Origin: Gammaproteobacteria bacterium
GTDB lineage: Bacteria > Pseudomonadota > Gammaproteobacteria > Steroidobacterales > Woeseiaceae
Assembly (NCBI GenBank): GCA_009937605.1
Contig: JAACFG010000008.1
Coordinates: forward strand, 1-41,256
Length of the DNA: 41,256 bases
Direction: 5' to 3'
The notes beneath the pieces were generated by a model that saw only the letters and a list, made by a program, of their open reading frames with translations, made no database searches and was not told the origin of the DNA. Position 1 is the stretch's first letter; each line of letters begins with the position of its first letter. This document shows, piece after piece, positions 27,977-35,359 of the stretch. The translations under genes were made by a program, and so were the position numbers.

Positions 27977-28465
27977 CTAACCGAAAGTCGCCGCTACCCA
28001 GACGCCGATATAGTGTGACAAGACAAGCACGAGAATCGCGATTCCGAGGTGCTCACCGATAATGTAGAACGGCGATTCATCTTGCGACTTGGCGAGAAAG
28101 TAGCTCAGGATGACAATAACAAGCAGCCCCCATACAACCGACACCGACACGGCCGTTGCCAGCGGCAATAACAAGAGTGGCACCGCAAAACTGATTGAAA
28201 ACACGAACTTCGTGACGAAGGTCATTATCGTCGCCGCCCAGACATGCCCGTGATCCGTGTTGGGATCGGCCTCTTCGGCCAGGTGAATGCCCAGTGCGTC
28301 GGACATGGCGTCGGCTACGGCAATCACCAGAATGCCTCCAAGAACAGCCGTAATTGACCGGGTGCCCGAGTTCAGCCCGACGATCAGGCCGATCGTCGTG
28401 ATGACGCCGGAGGTGGCACCAAAAAACAGCCCGGTGCGGGCCCCGTCACTCTTGAAAAACTCCAT
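27977..28465 (-). CDS. VIT1/CCC1-like membrane protein
   Basis: A 162-residue membrane protein with about five helices and the VIT-type opening GATSGVITTIGLIVGLNSG, followed by VIAVADAMSDALGIHLAEE, which resembles the metal-site helix of vacuolar iron/manganese transporters. Likely a divalent-metal transporter relative; direction and substrate unknown. ATG at 28463-28465 with AGGAG five bases upstream; a longer in-frame reading is rejected because it runs back into the GNAT gene. Only one base separates it from the GNAT stop. Confidence 0.8.
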   Translation of the reverse strand: MEFFKSDGARTGLFFGATSGVITTIGLIVGLNSGTRSITAVLGGILVIAVADAMSDALGIHLAEEADPNTDHGHVWAATIMTFVTKFVFSISFAVPLLLLPLATAVSVSVVWGLLVIVILSYFLAKSQDESPFYIIGEHLGIAILVLVLSHYIGVWVAATFG

Positions 28466-28466
28466 A

Positions 28467-29000
28467 TTACTCCTGTGCCAGCGTCGCGCTGTAGAGGCTG
28501 ATTGCCTCGTCGTCACCGGGCATTGTAATCATTCTCTCAAACGCGAGTCCCAGCTTTTCGATCAAGCCAATCGACGGTCCGTTTCCTGGTGACACGATGG
28601 CAACCAACTTCCGGATTCCAAGATCGTCCCGCGCATGCGCCAGAACAGCAAATGCGGCCTCCCCGGCATAACCCTTCGAGCAAAAGTCCGGCAAGACCGC
28701 GAATCCGATGTCAGGGTCTTCCAGGTTCTCACGCCTGAACAGGCCACAGATACCAATCTTCGACCCGTCGGATTTCAGCTCCATGCTGTATGGACCGTAG
28801 CCGTAGTCCTCGTACAACTTGAGCGCACCGGCTTGCATCGCCTCATGCGCTTCTTCAGTCGTCCGAACACCCCGGTCGCCAACATTGCGTACGAACGCCG
28901 GATCGTTCCAGACCGCGAGCATCAGATCGGCATCGTCGAGCGTTACGCGACGCAGGAACAGGCGCTCCGTCTCGAGCTGCCAGTCGTTGAGTTGCTGCAC
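28467..29000 (-). CDS. GNAT acetyltransferase, RimJ/RimL type
   Basis: A 177-residue acetyltransferase. WQLETERLFLRRVTLDD at the start, IGICGLFRRENLEDPDIGFAV in the middle and RKLVAIVSPGNGPSIGLIEKLG near the end are hallmarks of RimJ/RimL-like GNATs. The substrate may be a protein N-terminus or a small molecule. GTG start at 28998-29000 overlaps the methyltransferase TAG as TAGTG, with GGAGG five bases upstream, so coupling is likely. Longer readings are rejected. Confidence 0.88.
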   Translation of the reverse strand: MQQLNDWQLETERLFLRRVTLDDADLMLAVWNDPAFVRNVGDRGVRTTEEAHEAMQAGALKLYEDYGYGPYSMELKSDGSKIGICGLFRRENLEDPDIGFAVLPDFCSKGYAGEAAFAVLAHARDDLGIRKLVAIVSPGNGPSIGLIEKLGLAFERMITMPGDDEAISLYSATLAQE

Positions 29001-29623
29001 TACTCCCTCCTGGTCCAGCAGGAATACAGGAATTGCTGGTTCGAGCCCATTGGCGTTATGTGATTCTCGAGTTCCTGGCACTGCAATCCGAACTCGGGCC
29101 CCAGCAGTTCCTCAACCATTTCGATGCTGTAGCGCCGGATCTCGAGCCCACTGCACTTGAGTGGTCCGCTCGGCCCAAACATGGCGAGGACAAGATGGCC
29201 ACCAGGCGCCAGTGCACTTTTGAGAACCTCAACATAGCGTTCACGATCCTGCTCCTCGACAAGAAAATGCAGTGCGGCTCGATCGTGCCAAAGCTGCCAT
29301 GTTCGCGAAGGCAGGAATGCCGTCACATCGGACACCACCCATTTGACGTTATCCGCGCGATCACCCAGCCGCTCCTGCGCTTGCTCGAGACCCCTGCCCG
29401 AGACATCCAGCACAGTGATGTCGGTGAAACCATCCTCCAACAGATGATCGACGAGTGTCGATGCCCCGCCGCCGATATCAATGATGGCCTCATCTCGACC
29501 GACGGCGGTTCTTTCGATAAGTTGCAGAGACCGCTCTGGTCGTGGTTGAAACCACGACACATCGGTAGACGCCTTCGAGCTATAGACGCTCTCCCAGTGA
29601 TCCTGTCTTGATGTCTCGTTCAT
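29000..29623 (-). CDS. Class I SAM-dependent methyltransferase
   Basis: A 207-residue cytoplasmic methyltransferase. Residues 8-32 (HWESVYSSK...VSWFQPRPERS) match a widespread small-molecule methyltransferase family; motif I is IIDIGGGAS (47-55), motif II ITVLDVSGRGL, then WVVSDV and the FGPSGPLKCSGL segment with a conserved Cys. It resembles thiopurine-type or other small-molecule enzymes; no substrate can be given. ATG at 29621-29623. It is 14 bp after the DUF4404 gene, with its stop coupled to the RimL-like GNAT. Confidence 0.88.
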   Translation of the reverse strand: MNETSRQDHWESVYSSKASTDVSWFQPRPERSLQLIERTAVGRDEAIIDIGGGASTLVDHLLEDGFTDITVLDVSGRGLEQAQERLGDRADNVKWVVSDVTAFLPSRTWQLWHDRAALHFLVEEQDRERYVEVLKSALAPGGHLVLAMFGPSGPLKCSGLEIRRYSIEMVEELLGPEFGLQCQELENHITPMGSNQQFLYSCWTRRE

Positions 29624-29637
29624 TTCTCGTCACCAAG

Positions 29638-29892
29638 CTAGATTCCCATCCTTGCCAGGGTGTCGATAACCTCGCGCAGGAAGCGAGCGGCCGCAGGATG
29701 TTTGACGGCGAAATTGGCTTCGAGCCCCGTCGCCCGCTCGACCAGGGCGCCCGCGTCGGTATCGTTCTCGATGACGCTGTGGATGTCATTGTCGAGATCG
29801 CTCATGAGCTGATGCAGCTCCGCGTCCACGTCCGCCTTGTCGAGTTCTTCGCGCAGCTGCGCCAGCAGGTCCTTGATTCGTTCATTGCTCAT
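29638..29892 (-). CDS. DUF4404 family protein
   Basis: An 84-residue helical protein. It has an N-terminal coiled-coil-like segment (RIKDLLAQLREELDKADVD) and the family C-terminus NFAVKHPAAARFLREVI...LARMGI. The function is unknown. ATG at 29890-29892, 5 bp after the trpS stop; the Shine-Dalgarno is weak. The context is trpS upstream and a methyltransferase downstream. Confidence 0.85.
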   Translation of the reverse strand: MSNERIKDLLAQLREELDKADVDAELHQLMSDLDNDIHSVIENDTDAGALVERATGLEANFAVKHPAAARFLREVIDTLARMGI

Positions 29893-29897
29893 AGTTT

Positions 29898-30908
29898 CTA
29901 ACCCAGCTTCTTGATCCCGATCGCGTCGCGTATTTGCGCAAGATACGGCACTGACAACTCGCGCGCACGTTCCGCGCCCTTCTTAAGCTCTGCCTCAACC
30001 ACGGCCGGGTTGGCGATCAACCGATCGTATTCGTCGCGTGCAGGCCGCATGTGTTCGTTGATGTACTCGAACAGTTGCTGCTTCATCTGGCCCCACGCTA
30101 TCCCGTCGGCAAAGGCCTTCTCAACCTCGGCCGTCTCGCCAGGCGTCGCGAAAGCCTTGTAGATGTCGTAAAGGGTACTGCCTTCTGTCTCTTTCGGCTC
30201 GCCGGGCTCGAGGCTGTTCGTCTTGATCTTCATAATCAACTTACGGAGTCGTTTTTCCGGCGCGAACAGAGGAATCGTGTTGTTGTAGCTCTTCGACATC
30301 TTGCGCCCGTCGAGCCCCTTGAGTACGGCCGTATCTTCCCCGATGACGGCCTCCGGCAAAACCAGCGTCTCGCCATAGTTATGATTAAAGCGCTGCGCAA
30401 TATCGCGGGCCATTTCGACGTGCTGCTTTTGATCCTGCCCAACCGGCACCTTGGTCGATTTGAACATCAGGATGTCCGCGGCCATCAGGATCGGATAACT
30501 GAACAGTGCCATCATGACGCCCTTGTCCGGGTCTTTGTTGCCGCTTTCGACATTCGCCTGCACGGAGGCTTTGTAGGAATGCGCACGGTTCATGAGGCCT
30601 TTGGCCGTCATTCCATGCAGGATCCACGTGAGCTCGGGAATCTCGGGGATATCCGACTGCCGGTAGAAATAGGCGTGCTCGGTATCGAGACCCAGGGCCA
30701 TCCACGCCGCCGCGATCTCGAGTGTCGATTGAGCGATCTTGTCGGGATCTTCGCTCTTGGCCAGCGAATGGTAATCAGCGAGGAAATAGAAGTGCTTGGT
30801 ATCGAGGTCCTTGCTGGCTTCGATACCTGGCCGGATGGCGCCCACGTAGTTGCCAATGTGGGGCGTGCCTGTTGTGGTGATCCCCGTTAGATAAACGTCC
30901 TGCGTCAT
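29898..30908 (-). CDS. trpS: Tryptophanyl-tRNA synthetase
   Basis: Class I synthetase charging tRNA-Trp. It has 336 residues. The HIGH-type signature is TPHIGN (15-20), the KMSKS loop is at 203-207, and GQDQKQHVEMARDIA is the typical mid-domain motif. ATG at 30906-30908, two bases after the ggt stop, which suggests coupling with ggt. The C-terminal alpha-helical domain is complete. Confidence 0.97.
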   Translation of the reverse strand: MTQDVYLTGITTTGTPHIGNYVGAIRPGIEASKDLDTKHFYFLADYHSLAKSEDPDKIAQSTLEIAAAWMALGLDTEHAYFYRQSDIPEIPELTWILHGMTAKGLMNRAHSYKASVQANVESGNKDPDKGVMMALFSYPILMAADILMFKSTKVPVGQDQKQHVEMARDIAQRFNHNYGETLVLPEAVIGEDTAVLKGLDGRKMSKSYNNTIPLFAPEKRLRKLIMKIKTNSLEPGEPKETEGSTLYDIYKAFATPGETAEVEKAFADGIAWGQMKQQLFEYINEHMRPARDEYDRLIANPAVVEAELKKGAERARELSVPYLAQIRDAIGIKKLG

Positions 30909-30910
30909 TC

Positions 30911-32623
30911 CTAATAACCTGCGGCCTGGCCGTCCTTCCTGACTTCCGAGGCGCCATAGTACACGCCTTCTTCCTTATCAAACATGATTGCCTGGTAACC
31001 GCCAAAGCTGCCATTGGACGTACCCAGTGTGTGACCTCTGCGTTCAAGCTCTTCCCGCACTGCGGCATCGAATTGATTCTCGAGATGCAGCACACCACCG
31101 TCGGTCATCACGGTTCCGGTAGGTTGCGATGAGCCCGTGTGATTGACCCGTGCCGCATCACCTGCCTCCTGCAGGTTCATGCCGAAATCGACCATATTCA
31201 CGATAATCTGCGCGTGGCCCTGCGGCTGCATTGCGCCGCCCATCAGGCCGAAGCTGATTAGCGGCTCGCCGTCCTTCATTACAAACGCGGGAATAATCGT
31301 GTGGAACGGTCGCTTGCCCCCTTCAACCACGTTTGCATGGTTTGCATCCAGGGCGAACAACTCGGCACGATCCTGCAGGACAAACCCGAGATCACCCGGC
31401 GTCATACCGGACCCCATGCCCCTGTAGTTGCTCTGAATCAGGGACACCATATTGCCATCGCTGTCCGCCACAGTCAGGTAAATCGTGTCGCCGTTTTCCA
31501 GCTTCGCATCGCCGGCAGGCAAGGACGTTGATGCCTTGTCAGGAGAAATCAGCTGGCGACGCTCGTCCGCGTATTGTTTTGAGACCAGCCAGTCGACGGG
31601 TACGTCGGCGAAGTCCATATCAACGTAGTACTTCGCGCGGTCCTCGAACGCGAGTTTTTTTGCCTCGACCAACGTGTGCACGTACTCGGCACTGCCAAAT
31701 CCCATCGAGGCGATATCGAAACCCTCGAGAATATTCAGTATTTGCAGGGCTGCGATACCCTGGCCATTCGGCGGCAACTCGTAGACATCCCAGCCACGGT
31801 AATTGGTCGATACCGGCGTTACCCATTCCGATTCGTGGGCCGCCAGGTCGTCATAGTTGAGCAGACCACCCTGCTCCGCCATGTAGGCGTCGATCTTCCT
31901 CGCAATGTCCCCTTTGTAGAACTCATCACGCCCCTTCTCGGCGATCGATTCGAGCGTATTCGCAAGGCGCGGGTTCCGGAACATCTCGCCCTTCTTCGGC
32001 ACATCGCCATCCGGCATGTAGGTCTCGGCAAATCCCGGGTAATGCCCGATGCGTTTCTTGTTGCTCTGGAAGTAGTACGCGATGACCTCCGAAACCGGGA
32101 AACCGTTACGAGCATACTCAATAGTGGGCGCCAGAACGTCTTCCATGGGGAGGCGACCGTACCGGCCGTGCAACTCGTACCAACCATCCACCGCGCCGGG
32201 CACGCTGACGGGCAGAGGGCCGAATGGCGGGATCTTCTCGATGCCGTTTTCCTGGAAATACTCAAGCGTCATTGCCATCGGCGCGCGCCCCGACGCATTG
32301 AGACCAGTGAGTTCTTTCTTTTCCGCATCCCATACGATCGCAAACAAGTCGCCACCGATGCCATTCCCGGTCGGCTCCATCAGCCCGAGTGCAGCATTGG
32401 CCGCGATAGCCGCATCGACGGCACTACCGCCCGACTTGAGAATATCGAGCGCGATCTGCGTCGCGAGCGGTTGGCTCGTCGCCGCCATCCCATGTGGTGC
32501 TATGACTTCCGAACGTGACGCAAGCGCGCGCCCCGCCACGCGATCGTAGCCCGGCTCAGCGGTCATGCCGACATTCCCAAGAAACAAACTTACGCCGCAA
32601 ATCCACCATACTCTTCGTTTCAT
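30911..32623 (-). CDS. ggt: Gamma-glutamyltranspeptidase
   Basis: Periplasmic or secreted N-terminal-nucleophile hydrolase that cleaves gamma-glutamyl bonds such as in glutathione. It has 570 residues from the ATG at 32621-32623, with GGAG six bases upstream; an earlier in-frame start has no such signal. A signal peptide is visible (MKRRVWWICGVSLFLGNVGMTA). The autocleavage site is T380 in NGDTIYLTVAD, where the large and small subunits separate. Other conserved blocks: GGSAVDAAIAANAALGLMEP, PNGQGI, RGMGSGMTPGDLG and MGGAMQPQGHAQ. Two bases before trpS; divergent from pepQ. Confidence 0.95.
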   Translation of the reverse strand: MKRRVWWICGVSLFLGNVGMTAEPGYDRVAGRALASRSEVIAPHGMAATSQPLATQIALDILKSGGSAVDAAIAANAALGLMEPTGNGIGGDLFAIVWDAEKKELTGLNASGRAPMAMTLEYFQENGIEKIPPFGPLPVSVPGAVDGWYELHGRYGRLPMEDVLAPTIEYARNGFPVSEVIAYYFQSNKKRIGHYPGFAETYMPDGDVPKKGEMFRNPRLANTLESIAEKGRDEFYKGDIARKIDAYMAEQGGLLNYDDLAAHESEWVTPVSTNYRGWDVYELPPNGQGIAALQILNILEGFDIASMGFGSAEYVHTLVEAKKLAFEDRAKYYVDMDFADVPVDWLVSKQYADERRQLISPDKASTSLPAGDAKLENGDTIYLTVADSDGNMVSLIQSNYRGMGSGMTPGDLGFVLQDRAELFALDANHANVVEGGKRPFHTIIPAFVMKDGEPLISFGLMGGAMQPQGHAQIIVNMVDFGMNLQEAGDAARVNHTGSSQPTGTVMTDGGVLHLENQFDAAVREELERRGHTLGTSNGSFGGYQAIMFDKEEGVYYGASEVRKDGQAAGY

Positions 32624-32688
32624 CCTATGCTCCGCGCCCCTGCAGGGGTTGCCAATGATGGCACTCGCCGCCAGCCTCGGCAACAGGG

Positions 32689-32694
32689 TATGAT
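32689..32694 (+). promoter_or_regulatory. Possible -10 box of pepQ (leaderless start)
   Basis: TATGAT (5 of 6 matches to TATAAT) lies six bases before the pepQ ATG, so a transcript starting about seven bases after the box would start at or near the A of ATG. No Shine-Dalgarno is present, which fits a leaderless message; no good -35 is visible. Confidence 0.4.
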
Positions 32695-32700
32695 TCCCGG

Positions 32701-34047
32701 ATGAACCCAGATTACACCGATAAAAACCCGGCGCTCGGCGCCCTGTATGGCGACCACATCCAGACAGTGATGGCGCGCCACGACCACGCTCTCGAGCAAG
32801 CCGGTGCCAGCCACGCCGTTATTTACTCGGGCAACCCGAAGCTCGCGTTTCTCGACGACTACCATCACCCGTTCAAGGCGAACCCACACTTTGTGAGTTG
32901 GGCACCGCTCACAGCGCTGCCGTTTTCGTACATCGTCTACACGCCCGGGAGTACGCCGGTCCTGATCTACTACCAACCGCACGATTACTGGCATGTCGTA
33001 CCCGGCGCTCCCGGTGGGTACTGGACCTCGCAATTCGACGTTCGCGTCGTTCATTCGACCGAAGACATCGCCGCACATCTTCCCGAAGATCGCGAGAAGT
33101 GCATCGCAATCGGCGAATTCGCGGACGAAGCGCTCGCCTTCGGCATTGAGCGCGTCAATCCGACCACCGCTGTCAATATCCTGCACTTCGCCCGCGGTGT
33201 GAAGACAGAGTACGAGTTGGCGGTCATGCGATTGGCTGCGGAGCGTGGCGCTACGGGCCATGTTGCTGCCGAAGCGGCGTTCCGGGCTGGCAAGTCAGAA
33301 TTCGATATTCACCGTGCTTACTGCAAGGCGGTCAGCCACACAGACCCTGAACTGCCGTATGGCAATATTATTGCACTCAACGAGCATGGTGCCGTGTTGC
33401 ACTACACCGATCTTGACCGCGATGTCCCGGGCGCGATTCGTTCATTCCTGATCGACGCCGGAGCACAGGTGCACGGTTATGCGTCGGATATCACGCGCAC
33501 CTACTCGAACGGCGACCAACGCTTCCAGGATCTTATCGATCGCATGGACGCCATGGAATTGGAGATTATTGGCCGCGTCCAGGCCGGGATCGATTATCGC
33601 GAGCTGCACGTCGGCACGCACAAGACGTTGGCAACGCTGCTTGTCGACGCCGAGCTTGCGATCGGCGACCCCGAAACGCTACTGGAGACCGGGGTCACGT
33701 CTGCGTTCTTCCCGCACGGACTCGGCCACCTGCTCGGTATCCAGGTTCACGATGTCGGCGGCCACCAGGAAAATGAAGCCGGAACAATCATCGATCCACC
33801 GAGCGGTCATCCGTTCCTGAGACTGACACGGGCACTTGAGGAAGACATGGTGCTGACTATCGAGCCGGGCCTGTATGTCATCGACATGCTGCTCGAAAAC
33901 CTGCGCGGCACACCGGCCGAGAATCATGTGAACTGGGACACTGTTGACTGGCTGCGCCCATATGGTGGGGTGCGCGTCGAGGACGATATCCGAGTAATGG
34001 CTAATGGTCAGGAGAATCTGACTCGCGACGCTTTTGCTCGTCTTTGA
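32701..34047 (+). CDS. pepQ: Xaa-Pro dipeptidase PepQ
   Basis: Dinuclear-metal M24 peptidase that cleaves Xaa-Pro dipeptides in the cytoplasm. It has 448 residues. The metal ligands are all visible: D252 and D263 (IDAGAQVHGYASDITRTY), H343 (PHGLGHLLG), E388 (LTIEPGLY) and E427 (GGVRVEDDI), matching D246, D257, H339, E384 and E423 of E. coli PepQ. ATG at 32701 without a Shine-Dalgarno (see the -10 at 32689). The last 47 bp overlap the convergent SDR gene. Confidence 0.95.
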   Translation: MNPDYTDKNPALGALYGDHIQTVMARHDHALEQAGASHAVIYSGNPKLAFLDDYHHPFKANPHFVSWAPLTALPFSYIVYTPGSTPVLIYYQPHDYWHVVPGAPGGYWTSQFDVRVVHSTEDIAAHLPEDREKCIAIGEFADEALAFGIERVNPTTAVNILHFARGVKTEYELAVMRLAAERGATGHVAAEAAFRAGKSEFDIHRAYCKAVSHTDPELPYGNIIALNEHGAVLHYTDLDRDVPGAIRSFLIDAGAQVHGYASDITRTYSNGDQRFQDLIDRMDAMELEIIGRVQAGIDYRELHVGTHKTLATLLVDAELAIGDPETLLETGVTSAFFPHGLGHLLGIQVHDVGGHQENEAGTIIDPPSGHPFLRLTRALEEDMVLTIEPGLYVIDMLLENLRGTPAENHVNWDTVDWLRPYGGVRVEDDIRVMANGQENLTRDAFARL

Positions 34048-34843
34048 GTTTCGCCTTAACTCTCGCGCCCTTCTTTTCCAGCGTCGGCTTCAGAATTTTG
34101 CCCATCCAGGGCGCCAGGTAGCCCAACGTCGTAAGGAAGCCACCCGATCTGGGCATTGCGAGCTCCCGCACATTGTTGCCGCAAAGATCCAGGATTACCT
34201 GGGCCACTTCATCGGCGGTGCTCATTGCCTGGGAAAAGACGATGTCATCGACATCGTCCAGGTTATCCATGATAAAACCGGTGTCGATCGGACCCGGGGA
34301 AACTACCGCCGCCTTGATGTTGGTACCCTGTAATTCTTCACCCAAGGCCATAGTGAATATCCGCAGGCCAAATTTGCTGGACGAATAAGCGGCCGCGCCC
34401 GCGCTCGCAAGTCGGCCATGGAGCGACGCAACGTTAATAATCGCGCCACCTCCGGACTCTTCCAGGTACGGCAACGCGAGTCGGGTCAGAACGATCGGCG
34501 CTCGGAGATTGACGTCAATGACCTTGCCGAGCTCTGCTACGTCTACATCCCGCACATTGCCGCGCGCGCGGTGACCCGCATTATTGACCAACACGTCCAC
34601 ACGACCGAACTCGAATGCCACCTTCTTGAACAGGTCGTTACACGCGTCGACGTCGGTTACGTCCATCGCGAAGATCTCGACCCGTGTCCGGTCACGCAGC
34701 TCTTCGGCAATTGCCTCGAGATTCTTTTTGTCGCGTGCGACGAGCATCAGGTTGGCGCCGGCGTCCGCGAAAAGACGCGCGGTAGCTGCGCCCACACCTT
34801 TGGACCCACCGGTAATAATGACGGTCTTGTCTTTGAAAATCAT
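34001..34843 (-). CDS. Short-chain dehydrogenase/reductase (SDR)
   Basis: A 280-residue classical SDR oxidoreductase of unknown substrate. It has an NAD(P)-binding Rossmann motif TGGSKGVGAA (11-20), NNAG (near 88-91), the catalytic Ser in INVASLHG, and YSSSK as the Tyr-x-x-x-Lys pair. The C-terminus is basic and lysine-rich and includes ERGXX-type helices near a hydrophobic LGYLAPWMGKIL segment that could be membrane-peripheral. ATG at 34841-34843 has no Shine-Dalgarno. The stop region overlaps pepQ by 47 bp. Confidence 0.9.
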   Translation of the reverse strand: MIFKDKTVIITGGSKGVGAATARLFADAGANLMLVARDKKNLEAIAEELRDRTRVEIFAMDVTDVDACNDLFKKVAFEFGRVDVLVNNAGHRARGNVRDVDVAELGKVIDVNLRAPIVLTRLALPYLEESGGGAIINVASLHGRLASAGAAAYSSSKFGLRIFTMALGEELQGTNIKAAVVSPGPIDTGFIMDNLDDVDDIVFSQAMSTADEVAQVILDLCGNNVRELAMPRSGGFLTTLGYLAPWMGKILKPTLEKKGARVKAKLKDEQKRRESDSPDH

Positions 34844-34849
34844 GCGGAG

Positions 34850-34855
34850 AGTATA
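34850..34855 (-). promoter_or_regulatory. Possible -10 box of the SDR gene (leaderless start)
   Basis: The minus strand reads TATACT (5 of 6 matches), exactly six bases before the SDR ATG, the same arrangement as upstream of pepQ. There is no Shine-Dalgarno and no good -35. The REP-like element at 34858 lies immediately upstream. Confidence 0.4.
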
Positions 34856-34857
34856 AT

Positions 34858-34879
34858 GTGGGAGCGCGCCTTGCGCGCG
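34858..34879 (+). repeat. REP-like element A
   Basis: GTGGGAGC (34858-34865) leads into a perfect hairpin with stem GCGCGC/GCGCGC around a CTT loop (34864-34878). It is the same sequence family as elements at 36235, 38722 and 40613, but in the opposite orientation and with GTGG instead of GTAG. REP elements of this design (a GTAG-type tetranucleotide 5' of a hairpin) are moved by RAYT transposases. Confidence 0.7.
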
Positions 34880-34901
34880 TTTATTCAAGTGGCAATAGCC
34901 G

Positions 34902-35216
34902 CTAGAAGCCGAGGTATCCCTTGATCTTCTTCCAGAGAGAAGATTCCCACCCATACACTTCGAGCTGGTCTGGCGTTAGCACAGCCACGGGCATGGTAGT
35001 GTCGGCTCTTATGGCTTCGTTCGCCGCGACATCTTCGGGACGCAGCTCGAGTCGCCCTTTCTTCCCTTCTCGTGATGTTGTCAGGCCGTCCACCTCAAGA
35101 CTCAGGTACGGCAGCACATCGTCATCGACGATGTCATCGAGGAACACGGCATCCGGATCGAAGGCTTCCCTCGACAGGATTACACAATCATCAAACGCTT
35201 CGTTGTCGTTGCTAAT
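34902..35216 (-). CDS. Small acidic protein of unknown function, possible ATT start
   Basis: The frame is open between a stop at 35304-35306 and the TAG at 34902. A GTG at 35145-35147 gives 81 residues but has no good Shine-Dalgarno. An ATT at 35214-35216 is preceded by GGAG with seven bases between, and gives 104 residues beginning MSNDNEAFDDCVILS. The protein is acidic (several Asp runs, FLDDIVDDDVLPYL), has a central Lys/Arg patch, and ends in a basic/aromatic tail (WESSLWKKIKGYLGF). There is no signal peptide or membrane helix. I do not recognise the family. The CRP-like site and -10 box upstream support expression. Confidence 0.6.
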   Translation of the reverse strand: MSNDNEAFDDCVILSREAFDPDAVFLDDIVDDDVLPYLSLEVDGLTTSREGKKGRLELRPEDVAANEAIRADTTMPVAVLTPDQLEVYGWESSLWKKIKGYLGF

Positions 35217-35266
35217 GGTTCTGCTCCAGCGTTTCGGCCGCCCGACGGGCGAATACCGAAATCTAA

Positions 35267-35272
35267 CTCTAT
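35267..35272 (-). promoter_or_regulatory. Possible -10 box downstream of the CRP-like site
   Basis: The minus strand reads TAGAGT (4 of 6 matches). A start about seven bases beyond it places the centre of the CRP-like site near -40.5 to -41.5, the class II activator position, and leaves a 5' leader of about 44 bases to the ATT codon at 35216. Confidence 0.4.
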
Positions 35273-35281
35273 GCCTCTCGC

Positions 35282-35315
35282 CCGCATTTCTCTGTGAGCC
35301 GACTCACAAATGCGG
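35282..35315. other. Imperfect inverted repeat containing the CRP-like site
   Basis: CCGCATT (35282-35288) pairs with AATGCGG (35309-35315) and TGTGAG with CTCACA, with a four-base TCTC bulge on the left and a CCGA loop. It lies 44 bases past the patatin stop. It could fold in RNA as a weak patatin terminator or simply reflect a palindromic operator; no T-run follows. The rest of the 143-bp gap also has a CGCCC/GGGCG repeat at about 35239-35251. Confidence 0.55.
35293..35308. promoter_or_regulatory. CRP/Vfr-like binding site
   Basis: TGTGA-N6-TCACA: both five-base half-sites match the E. coli CRP consensus exactly. It is located upstream of the small acidic gene at the spacing of a class II CRP promoter. 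Roughly 0.1 such exact matches would be expected by chance in a window this size, so the promoter geometry matters. Confidence 0.55.
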
Positions 35316-35359
35316 ACTTCCGATAAGTGTTTGATATTTCGATCGTTTCTTGTCTTTTC

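Noticed and set aside
30051-30890. 279-codon plus-strand frame opposite trpS
   Set aside because: Lies entirely within trpS, which has HIGH and KMSKS motifs; composition is that of a reverse-complement shadow.
31676-32518. 280-codon plus-strand frame opposite ggt
   Set aside because: Entirely antisense to ggt, with no recognisable domain.
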